Shown in pieces: positions 1-4,787 of a stretch of DNA of 5,013 nt. The position numbers were made by a program, and so were the translations under genes. Origin of the DNA: Candidatus Levyibacteriota bacterium (lineage in GTDB: Bacteria > Patescibacteriota > Microgenomatia > Levybacterales > UBA12049); the NCBI GenBank assembly GCA_023245515.1, contig JAHFKE010000083.1, positions 1 through 5,013 on the forward strand, given 5' to 3'. The notes below the pieces were generated by a model. That model was not told the origin of the DNA and ran no database searches. It worked only from the letters and a program-made list of their open reading frames with translations. The stretch's first letter is position 1. Every line of letters begins with the position of its first letter.

Positions 1-212
1 TTCTTTAAAGAGTGCTCGCCAGTCGGCTGTTACATCGATACTTCTGTAGCCTGAAAAATCTTTTTTCAGGGCGTGGTTTCTCAGAATTGGATGTTCCTGA
101 TTTCAAGGAAGAGGTCGATGGCTTCTCGAAATGTTTTTTTTATTTCAAGGGGTGCAGATTTGCGCTGCTTATTGGGGGGGGAAGTAGATTCAATGCGTGG
201 ATCATTTTTCAT
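1..212 (-). pseudogene. RelE/YafQ-like toxin, frameshifted and cut by window edge
   Basis: This reading is absent from any single long frame and was reconstructed by hand. It starts at ATG 212-210, overlapping the antitoxin end by 11 bases, as in co-translated type II toxin-antitoxin pairs. The first 37 codons (212-102) include NKQRKSAP and IKKTFREAIDLFLE, like the N-terminal helices of RelE-superfamily mRNA interferases. That frame then stops at TGA after QF. One base shifted, 99-1 reads QEHPILRNHAL, then SGYRSIDVTADWRALFKE, the conserved core of the YafQ/RelE family, still open at the window edge. Adding one A to the run at 101-103 (minus strand GAAATC to GAAAATC) would join both halves as LFLENQEHP. 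About 70 of roughly 90 expected residues are visible. Family members cleave mRNA at the ribosome and are neutralised by their antitoxin. Whether the shift is a real mutation or an assembly or sequencing indel cannot be told here. The family call is strong; the exact subfamily is not. Confidence 0.82.
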
Positions 213-489
213 TATCAATCTCTTTGCTCAAGTAATCAAGAATATCCTTTCTTGACTTAAATGATATTGTTTTTCCTGCCCTTACTTCTTCTTCTGATTT
301 TTTAAGCGATTCAATCATATATTGCGTTGGGTTTTCCTCGAGGTTGAGATCTAGGTGTTTTGTTCGAGCAATTTGTTTCAGAAGGGCATTTACCAATGAG
401 GTAAGGCTAAAACCAAAGTCTTCTGCTATTTTTTTGACCTCGTTTCTCGTTTTGACATCTGTTTTAATATGGATGGTTGTCGTATTCAT
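202..489 (-). CDS. RelB/DinJ-family antitoxin
   Basis: This is a 95-residue protein when started at ATG 489-487. An in-frame TTG at 498 would add three residues but lies directly after the -10 box, so I reject it. The N-terminus (TTTIHIKTDVKTRNEVKKIAEDFG, residues 3-26, given here in outline) has the beta strand followed by two helices of a ribbon-helix-helix DNA-binding fold, ending with SLTSLVNALLKQIA, typical of RelB/DinJ antitoxins. The C-terminal part is acidic and lysine-rich and should wrap around and inhibit the toxin. The stop TGA (204-202) overlaps the toxin gene start (212), so the pair is one operon. Such antitoxins usually repress their own promoter by binding a palindrome; a candidate lies at 548-562. 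Family known from homologs; autoregulation is inferred. Confidence 0.9.
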   Translation of the reverse strand: MNTTTIHIKTDVKTRNEVKKIAEDFGFSLTSLVNALLKQIARTKHLDLNLEENPTQYMIESLKKSEEEVRAGKTISFKSRKDILDYLSKEIDNEK

Positions 490-498
490 TGTATCCAA

Positions 499-527
499 AG
501 CATAGCCATAATATATCCACTTGTCAA
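499..527 (-). promoter_or_regulatory. Promoter of the toxin-antitoxin operon
   Basis: On the minus strand, a consensus -35 TTGACA (527-522) is followed after exactly 17 bases by TATGCT (504-499, 4 of 6 matches to TATAAT). Only nine bases separate the -10 box from the antitoxin ATG at 489, so transcription should begin within about five bases of the start codon, giving a leaderless or nearly leaderless mRNA. There is no room for a ribosome binding site. Confidence 0.7.
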
Positions 528-547
528 TCCAAAAACATCCAAAAGCA

Positions 548-562
548 ACAAGCTTGTAAGCT
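548..562. repeat. Overlapping palindromes between divergent promoters
   Basis: ACAAGCTTGT (548-557) is a perfect 10-base palindrome. It overlaps a second inverted repeat, AGCTT-GT-AAGCT (551-562). Both sit in the 56-base gap between the two outward-facing -35 boxes (527 on minus, 584 on plus). Ribbon-helix-helix antitoxins bind such short palindromes, so this is a candidate operator for the toxin-antitoxin operon and possibly the divergent membrane-protein gene. It lies upstream of the -35 rather than across the promoter, which weakens the case. Confidence 0.35.
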
Positions 563-583
563 CCGCGATTATTTGGTTTAAAA

Positions 584-613
584 TTGACAAGCCAAGAGAG
601 AGTACTCTATCAT
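584..613 (+). promoter_or_regulatory. Promoter of the pilin-like membrane protein gene
   Basis: A consensus -35 TTGACA (584-589) is followed after 18 bases by TATCAT (608-613, 5 of 6 matches to TATAAT). The ATG at 620 is seven bases beyond the end of the -10 box, exactly where transcription should start, so the mRNA is predicted to be leaderless. The TTG of the -35 box itself is in frame with the gene and could be misread as a start codon at 584. Confidence 0.75.
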
Positions 614-619
614 GGATTC

Positions 620-1174
620 ATGCATGCGGATCTTAAGAAGATAGTTGTAATAGCAATCGGAGCAATTACTCCTCTATTTTTCGCTCTTCCGGTATATGCA
701 ATACCCATATTGCCCTCCTTGTTGTCTCCATCTGAGCAGAAAATGAGAATTATACAGAGCGCGGCTTCTATCTCTCAGCTTTTTATCGCAAACTTTCTCA
801 TGCTTGCTTTGTTCCTCATGCTCTTTAGGCGGATGAATACTAAGAGGATGCCCTTAATTATACTGTCCCCACTAATTTTTGCAGTTTTTGGAGCCGTTTT
901 TATTGCGACATCGAGTAATCCTAACTATCTGAATATTACTAATGTCATAGATGTTATTGTGCAGGTTGGTCCTGTGCTTGCCCTTCTTATTCCATTTTCT
1001 TATATTATTGTCGGTGGTGTCAGGTGGGTTATGGTAAGCAAGGACGAAATGAAAGCTAAAAAAGCAAAAGAGTACGTCAGCTTAGGAGCTATTGGCATAC
1101 TTGCCGCAGTCCTATCCTTTGTTGTACTTCTTGCGGTAGCGATTTTTGGCGTAGACTCTTCACACTCTCTTTAA
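620..1174 (+). CDS. Multi-span membrane protein with pilin-like C-terminal half
   Basis: The product is 184 residues when started at ATG 620, the predicted transcription start; an in-frame TTG at 584 is part of the -35 box. Residues 1-27 look like a signal peptide or first membrane segment (KK, then hydrophobic core, ending PVYA). Further hydrophobic segments are near 52-70, 78-97, 113-135 and 151-177. The last two, separated by a charged stretch (VSKDEMKAKKAKEYVSLG, 139-156), reproduce the pattern of the TrbC/VirB2-type pilin-like proteins abundant in Patescibacteria: helix, IIVGGVRW, a charged lysine-rich loop, then a Gly-containing hydrophobic helix. The family usually has a signal sequence plus these two helices in about 90-130 residues, so the extra middle pair of segments here is unusual. 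No other secretion or conjugation genes are adjacent. The fold assignment is by pattern only; the function (envelope or pilus-like subunit) is inferred. Confidence 0.75.
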   Translation: MHADLKKIVVIAIGAITPLFFALPVYAIPILPSLLSPSEQKMRIIQSAASISQLFIANFLMLALFLMLFRRMNTKRMPLIILSPLIFAVFGAVFIATSSNPNYLNITNVIDVIVQVGPVLALLIPFSYIIVGGVRWVMVSKDEMKAKKAKEYVSLGAIGILAAVLSFVVLLAVAIFGVDSSHSL

Positions 1175-1199
1175 TCGTAATCATGCGATTATATAATCG
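1172..1199. terminator. Palindromes between convergent genes, possible weak bidirectional terminator
   Basis: The 14-base gap between the two converging stop codons, with flanks, contains overlapping inverted repeats: TAATCG (1172-1177) with CGATTA (1186-1191) across an 8-base loop, and the perfect 14-base palindrome CGATTATATAATCG (1186-1199). The stems are short and AT-rich and no T-run follows, so termination efficiency is doubtful. Position between convergent genes is the main support. Confidence 0.35.
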
Positions 1200-1857
1200 A
1201 ATCTGGCTTCAAAATTCTAAATATATTTATTCTCCTTTGCGCGTTTAATGTGTAGTTATTTTCTTCCAGAAATGCTTTGAGTTTTTTGACATTCTTTTTA
1301 GGTTTCATTTCTTCAACGAATGCTTTATAGGAGTCAAATTGAAATACTGTCTCATCATAGATTTCGTACAACTCTTCCAAGGAATCGCCTGCATTTAATA
1401 AAGTGTAGTATGCATATGCTTTTTCTTTTCTTTCATCACCATCTCCGGTGTCGAACATGATTTCTGACCGGATAAATGTACCCAAATTAGATGGCTCGAG
1501 GAAGATTAAAAAGCCATTATTTTTTGTGACCCTGAATGCTTCTTTGATCGCAATCGCCATTTCTGCAATTGGCACATGATGGAGAGATAAAGTGAAAATA
1601 ACTGCATCGAAAGTATTATTATCGAAATGTAATTCTTGCCCTTCACCTAATTGATACAGGAGGTTATCGGATGCATTATTTTGTCGAGCTTTTTGTAGAG
1701 ATTCATTATTTGGATCAATAGCAGTTAAATGCTCGCATCTCTTAGAAAGCTTTAGTGATCTTTCACCCTCACCGCAGCCTATCTCCAAAATATTCTTATC
1801 TTTGAGAATAATCTTCTCGTCAATAATATTTAAAAAACCATCTTGCAGTCTTTTCAT
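1189..1857 (-). CDS. Class I SAM-dependent methyltransferase
   Basis: The product is 222 residues with a Rossmann-type methyltransferase core (Methyltransf_11-like). The SAM-binding motif I is LEIGCGEGE (residues 24-32). The acidic residue at the end of strand 2, expected to bind the SAM ribose, is D48 in AIDPN. FDAVIFTLSLHHV (83-95) is the motif IV region and LIFLEP (117-122) the following strand. The C-terminal 90 residues, rich in charged helices, carry no feature I recognise and should define the substrate, which cannot be deduced. ATG 1857 is the only sensible start: a nearby in-frame ATG at 1869 meets TGA two codons later. No Shine-Dalgarno sequence is visible. The gene converges with the pilin-like gene and is not obviously in an operon. 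The fold is certain; whether it acts on a small molecule, lipid, RNA or protein is unknown. Confidence 0.9.
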   Translation of the reverse strand: MKRLQDGFLNIIDEKIILKDKNILEIGCGEGERSLKLSKRCEHLTAIDPNNESLQKARQNNASDNLLYQLGEGQELHFDNNTFDAVIFTLSLHHVPIAEMAIAIKEAFRVTKNNGFLIFLEPSNLGTFIRSEIMFDTGDGDERKEKAYAYYTLLNAGDSLEELYEIYDETVFQFDSYKAFVEEMKPKKNVKKLKAFLEENNYTLNAQRRINIFRILKPDSII

Positions 1858-1885
1858 ATTTCATACCATGAAGTCTCGTAAGAAT

Positions 1886-1891
1886 ATTATA
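1886..1891 (-). promoter_or_regulatory. -10 box of the methyltransferase gene
   Basis: A perfect TATAAT on the minus strand lies 28 bases before ATG 1857, so the transcript would have a leader of about 20 bases. I find no good -35 at 16-18 bases upstream (TCAGAT or CAGATA at best) and no TG extension. Among the complete genes here it is the only one not placed directly against the start codon. Confidence 0.5.
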
Positions 1892-1924
1892 CTAACAAAT
1901 GGTGTAATTATCTGATGTAAAAGT

Positions 1925-2164
1925 TTATTTTTTACTTCTTGCTCGCATTTCGTCCAAGAACTTCCATGGATTATTATCTAATTCAATTTTCTCGTGGTCT
2001 TTGCCAGCTGGAATTTGGCTTGGGTCCTTGGGGTTGCCATGATGCTCGCCAGTTCTTTCCGGGCATTGCATGTGATTTTCCAGAACTTCTTCGAGGCTCT
2101 GATAGTGGTCTTTCGCCGTTTCCTTCCAGGAAGGATCGCATTCCATCCACCATTGCTTGATCAT
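1925..2164 (-). CDS. Hypothetical protein or frame-shifted C-terminal part of neighbouring reading frame
   Basis: This 79-residue open frame starts at ATG 2164 and overlaps the other minus-strand frame (1983-2288) by 182 bases. It reads like real protein: helix-prone charged segments (KETAKDHYQSLEEVLENH), tryptophans, and a polar ending KFLDEMRARSKK. The frame is closed by TAG (2185-2183) seven codons upstream of the ATG. The ATG has an AAGGA only one base upstream, too close for a normal ribosome binding site, and no promoter of its own. It may therefore be the true C-terminal end of the gene starting at 2288, reached by a one-base shift somewhere after 2182. I do not recognise a family. A separate small gene or a chance open frame remain possible, because stop codons are scarce in this region on both strands. 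Confidence 0.45.
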   Translation of the reverse strand: MIKQWWMECDPSWKETAKDHYQSLEEVLENHMQCPERTGEHHGNPKDPSQIPAGKDHEKIELDNNPWKFLDEMRARSKK

Positions 2165-2288
2165 TTCCTTGAATAGTAAATTCTACCCTGGTGCTTTCTG
2201 GCCCATACTCAATAGCGGAAGGATGAGCAGCTGCGAATTTTATTTTAGGAGGTTGATCGCCCGAGGGTCTAGGTTCTGATTCTGACAT
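1983..2288 (-). CDS. Hypothetical protein, frame-ambiguous
   Basis: The product is 101 residues when started at ATG 2288, the codon that fits a leaderless promoter at 2296-2324; the frame continues upstream to a TTG at 2354 but that part spans the promoter. The N-terminus (MSESEPRPSGDQPPK) is polar and disordered-looking, followed by a plausible structured stretch with IKFAAAHPSAIEYGPES and RVEFTIQGN. The last 45 residues are rich in Pro, Ser, Arg, Gly and Trp (for example WQPQGPKPNSSWQRPREN) and look like out-of-frame translation or a disordered tail. The alternative frame (1925-2164) looks more protein-like over that part, so a single gene with a one-base insertion is a reasonable reading. 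No family recognised. The start half is better supported than the end. Confidence 0.5.
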   Translation of the reverse strand: MSESEPRPSGDQPPKIKFAAAHPSAIEYGPESTRVEFTIQGNDQAMVDGMRSFLEGNGERPLSEPRRSSGKSHAMPGKNWRASWQPQGPKPNSSWQRPREN

Positions 2289-2295
2289 AGAAATA

Positions 2296-2324
2296 AGAGT
2301 AACAAAGAGATAGTCTAAAGTCAA
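2296..2324 (-). promoter_or_regulatory. Candidate promoter for the hypothetical gene at 2288
   Basis: TTGACT (2324-2319, 5 of 6 matches to the -35 consensus) is followed after 17 bases by TACTCT (2301-2296, only 3 of 6 matches to -10). Seven bases then precede ATG 2288, the same leaderless geometry as at neighbouring genes. The -10 match alone would be unconvincing. Confidence 0.45.
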
Positions 2325-2373
2325 ATACGCGCAATATTTTCCTTTAATATGCAACAGTCGGTAATTTATTCGG

Positions 2374-2419
2374 CGGTATCAGTCCAAGACCGATATAAGG
2401 AAACATACCGATACATAAG
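2374..2419. repeat. Small repeats upstream of the antiporter gene
   Basis: The stretch before the antiporter promoter holds an inverted repeat, CGGTAT (2374-2379) with ATACCG (2405-2410), and an imperfect direct repeat, CCGATATAAG (2390-2399) and CCGATACATAAG (2408-2419). They lie 14 or more bases upstream of the -35 and could be a regulator binding region for ion- or stress-responsive control. They are short enough to arise by chance. Confidence 0.25.
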
Positions 2420-2432
2420 CTATCTAAAAGAA

Positions 2433-2460
2433 TAGACTTAAGAACTTTTTTAGCTATACT
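2433..2460 (+). promoter_or_regulatory. Promoter of the Kef-type antiporter gene
   Basis: TAGACT (2433-2438, 4 of 6 to the -35 consensus) is followed after 16 bases by TATACT (2455-2460, 5 of 6 to -10). The ATG at 2468 lies seven bases after the -10 box, so the message is predicted to begin at the start codon. The AAAGAG just before the ATG touches it within one base and is too close to serve as a Shine-Dalgarno sequence. Confidence 0.65.
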
Positions 2461-2467
2461 TAAAGAG

Positions 2468-4150
2468 ATGAATCTTTTTCTTGAACTAACTGCTATTATT
2501 GCGACGGCTACTTTCTTTGGATTTTTGATGCGGTTTTTGAAGCAGCCTCTTTTCGTCGGCTATATTTTAGCAGGTATCGTGGCCGGGCCCTATTTCTTTC
2601 ATTTTCTTCGTGCCAGCGAGCAAATTGATGTTTTCTCCAAGATGGGGATAGCGATCTTACTTTTCGTCCTTGGTCTAAGCCTGAACCCCAAAGTGATACG
2701 AGAGGTCGGAAAGGTATCACTCGTTACGGGTCTAGGTCAGATACTCATTACTACCATGATTGGATTTTCTTTGAGTGTTTTTCTGGGAATGGACAAAGTC
2801 TCTGCTCTTTATATTGCGATTGGCCTGACGCTGAGTAGCACGATTATTGTGCTAAAAATGCTGACGGACAAAGGGGATCTCAATAAGCTCTACGGTAAGA
2901 TTTCTGTCGGTTTTCTGCTGGTGCAGGATATTGCCGCGACGATTATTCTTATTTTTGCTTCGTCTCTGGGAAAGACGGGTGGTGCGAGCATTTCTTCTCT
3001 CGTGGGCGTACTCTTTCTTAAGAGCATTTTTCTCTTTGCTTTTCTTGCGCTTGTCAGTGGCTATGTTATTCCTTTTCTGGCAAGATTCTCAGCTATCTCA
3101 AAAGAGCTCTTGTTTCTTTTCGCAATTACTTGGGGACTGGGCCTGTCTTCAATTTTTGCTATGTTTGGATTCTCCATCGAAATCGGAGCGCTTTTGGCAG
3201 GAGTTACACTGTCTCTGACACCATTTGCCTATGAGATAAGCGCCCGTCTCACGCCGCTGCGAGACTTTTTTATCGTTTTGTTTTTTGTTCTCCTTGGGTC
3301 CCAAATGAGATTTGATAATCCTGGATCCTTTCTTTTTCCGGCTCTTGTACTTTCTTTGTTTGTTCTCTTGGTCAAGCCCTTCATTATGGTTATTCTCATG
3401 AACATTTTGGGGCATAAGCGACGTGTTGGATTCATGACGGCGTCAGTCACGGCCCAGGTGAGTGAATTTTCTCTCATCCTGGCAGCTTTGGGAGTAAGTC
3501 TTGGGCATATTGATCAGGGAACGCTTTCGCTTCTGACCATTGTTGCTCTGGTTACCATTGTTGGATCAACATATTTTAGTTTGTACGCAGACAGGATATA
3601 TAAGTCTCTTGAAGGGATTTTAAGATTGTTTGAGGTTTCAAGTAATAAAGAGGGCATGAAGCTTTCAAATGAAACGTACGACGCGATTCTTTTCGGTTAT
3701 GATCGTGTCGGGCGCGACTTCATGCACGCATTCACTCAGTTGGGTCTTACGTTTCTGGTGGTCGATTTTAATCCTGATCTGATCCCTGCTATTAAAGAGG
3801 ATAAAGTATCATATCGTTTTGGAGATGCTGAAGATATAGAATTTTTACAGGAGTTGAATCTGGCAAAGGTTAAGTTAGTCGTATCGACAATTCCTGATTT
3901 TAAGACCAATCTTCTTTTGACCAAGCAGCTTAAGGAAGTGAATCCTGATGTAATCTCTATCGTTCTTTCTCACCAAGTTGATCATGCACAAGAGCTATAT
4001 AAAGCTGGGGCTATCTATGTGGTTATGCCTCATCATCTAGGCGCACAACACGCCTCTCAAATGATTGTCAAAATCGGCCTCGACGCTGAGACTTTTAAGA
4101 AGGAAGGGGAAAGGCACCTAGAGCATCTGAGCAAGAATTACGCGGGTTAA
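2468..4150 (+). CDS. CPA2/Kef-type cation:proton antiporter with RCK domain
   Basis: The product is 560 residues with an N-terminal CPA2 membrane domain (about 1-375, roughly 12-13 hydrophobic segments) and a C-terminal RCK/TrkA-N regulatory domain (about 404-525). Such proteins exchange K+ or Na+ for protons across the inner membrane, gated by the cytoplasmic nucleotide-binding domain. Membrane-domain hallmarks include FVLGLSLNPKVI (66-77), GLTLSSTIIVLKML (119-132), the Gln-Asp pair at 153-154 in LLVQDIAAT where Kef-type antiporters carry the ion-coupling aspartate, FFVLLGSQM (272-280) and AQVSEFSLILA (329-339). The RCK domain shows DAILFGYDRVGRDF (405-418), VVDFNPD (431-437), FGDAEDIEFLQEL (451-463) and STIPDFKTNLLL (473-484). 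The middle Gly of the usual GxGxxG dinucleotide motif is Asp (D412). There is no C-terminal RCK_C domain. Length suits the family. Start ATG 2468 fits the leaderless promoter. The ion specificity is not decidable from sequence. Confidence 0.92.
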   Translation: MNLFLELTAIIATATFFGFLMRFLKQPLFVGYILAGIVAGPYFFHFLRASEQIDVFSKMGIAILLFVLGLSLNPKVIREVGKVSLVTGLGQILITTMIGFSLSVFLGMDKVSALYIAIGLTLSSTIIVLKMLTDKGDLNKLYGKISVGFLLVQDIAATIILIFASSLGKTGGASISSLVGVLFLKSIFLFAFLALVSGYVIPFLARFSAISKELLFLFAITWGLGLSSIFAMFGFSIEIGALLAGVTLSLTPFAYEISARLTPLRDFFIVLFFVLLGSQMRFDNPGSFLFPALVLSLFVLLVKPFIMVILMNILGHKRRVGFMTASVTAQVSEFSLILAALGVSLGHIDQGTLSLLTIVALVTIVGSTYFSLYADRIYKSLEGILRLFEVSSNKEGMKLSNETYDAILFGYDRVGRDFMHAFTQLGLTFLVVDFNPDLIPAIKEDKVSYRFGDAEDIEFLQELNLAKVKLVVSTIPDFKTNLLLTKQLKEVNPDVISIVLSHQVDHAQELYKAGAIYVVMPHHLGAQHASQMIVKIGLDAETFKKEGERHLEHLSKNYAG

Positions 4151-4749
4151 GCATCCCACTTATTATCCAGCATGTTGACATTTGCTTGTCTATGTATCGA
4201 CTCTCTCATGTCGTGTAATGTGTCCCAGATGAGAAGTGAGGGATATGCTCCCTGATAAGGCCCGTCCATTTGTGCGGCATAGTCTTTAAATACGGTCCAG
4301 AAGAGATCGAGCCCCTCGCTATTATTTGATTGTTGTCTTACAGCAGCATGTCTCCTCTGATTTTTCTTCTCGAAAAAATCTGCGAGCGCCTCAGTATTTT
4401 CACAGCTATTTCTTGCCTGTATATCCTCCTGCATCATTATTCGTAAGACATCTTCTCCAACTCTCACTAACGGCTTTCCTGATCGGCGAGCTGTTCGATA
4501 ATTAACTTCGTAGTACCGCATGCCCCATTTCATTATGTCTAGTTCTAGGGGAGAAGACACAGACTGTGCGACAACAAACTCCAGAAGAGTAGGATTTTCT
4601 CTTCCCATGATGGCCTTTGTTCTATGGAGAAAAGCGCTGGAGCCTGCACTTTCGGTGAATACTTCTTGAGCAACGCCTTTTGCCGGAGGTGGCATGTCGA
4701 TAGCTCGAGGAAGCTTTGGGCGCGGCTCTCTTTCCATAGGGTATCTCAT
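4147..4749 (-). CDS. Hypothetical soluble protein, 200 residues
   Basis: I do not recognise a family. I start it at ATG 4749, seven bases after a -10 box; the frame extends upstream to a TTG at 4785, but that codon belongs to the -35 element. The N-terminus (about 1-30) is rich in Pro, Arg and Lys and probably disordered. The rest looks like a compact helical protein with many charged and aromatic residues, including MKWGMRYYEVNYRTARRSGK (73-92) and LFWTVFKDYAAQMD (near 149-162), then LLIWDTLHDMRES. There is no signal peptide or membrane segment, so a cytoplasmic location is likely. Its TAA stop shares the four bases TTAA with the antiporter stop. The 38-base gap to the upstream membrane-protein gene contains most of its own promoter. 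Sensible composition over 200 codons and the promoter support a real gene; its role is unknown. Confidence 0.75.
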   Translation of the reverse strand: MRYPMEREPRPKLPRAIDMPPPAKGVAQEVFTESAGSSAFLHRTKAIMGRENPTLLEFVVAQSVSSPLELDIMKWGMRYYEVNYRTARRSGKPLVRVGEDVLRIMMQEDIQARNSCENTEALADFFEKKNQRRHAAVRQQSNNSEGLDLFWTVFKDYAAQMDGPYQGAYPSLLIWDTLHDMRESIHRQANVNMLDNKWDA

Positions 4750-4756
4750 TGGTCTT

Positions 4757-4785
4757 ATGGTATCACGTGTCTTGTTAAAAAACAA
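4757..4785 (-). promoter_or_regulatory. Promoter of the 200-residue hypothetical gene
   Basis: On the minus strand TTGTTT (4785-4780, 3 of 6 to the -35 consensus) is followed after 17 bases by TACCAT (4762-4757, 4 of 6 to -10), preceded by TGA, giving an extended -10 (TG at 4765-4764). Seven bases then lead to ATG 4749, again leaderless. It begins only three bases beyond the stop of the upstream gene. Confidence 0.55.
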
Positions 4786-4787
4786 AA

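Noticed and set aside
12..260. Plus-strand open frames of 82 and 60 residues at the left end
   Set aside because: They are opposite-strand shadows of the toxin, whose conserved core is recognisable on the minus strand; their translations look random.
490..498. Antitoxin start at TTG 498
   Set aside because: The codon immediately follows the -10 box, upstream of where transcription should begin; the ATG at 489 fits better.
584..619. N-terminal extension of the pilin-like protein from TTG 584
   Set aside because: The TTG is the first half of a consensus TTGACA -35 box and the extension spans the promoter; ATG 620 coincides with the predicted transcription start.
1864..1869. Alternative methyltransferase starts at ATG 1869 or 1864
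   Set aside because: ATG 1869 is in frame but is followed by TGA after one codon; ATG 1864 is in another frame and soon closes.
1939..2176. Plus-strand open frames opposite the two-frame locus
   Set aside because: No promoter or family resemblance; they are open only because this stretch is poor in stop codons in several frames. They do lower the weight of openness as evidence for the minus-strand frames.
2508..3924. Several open frames inside the antiporter gene on both strands
   Set aside because: They are shadows of the antiporter coding sequence, which has continuous family motifs throughout.
4750..4785. Start of the hypothetical protein at TTG 4785
   Set aside because: The TTG lies in the -35 element and the stretch includes an extended -10 box; ATG 4749 is preferred.
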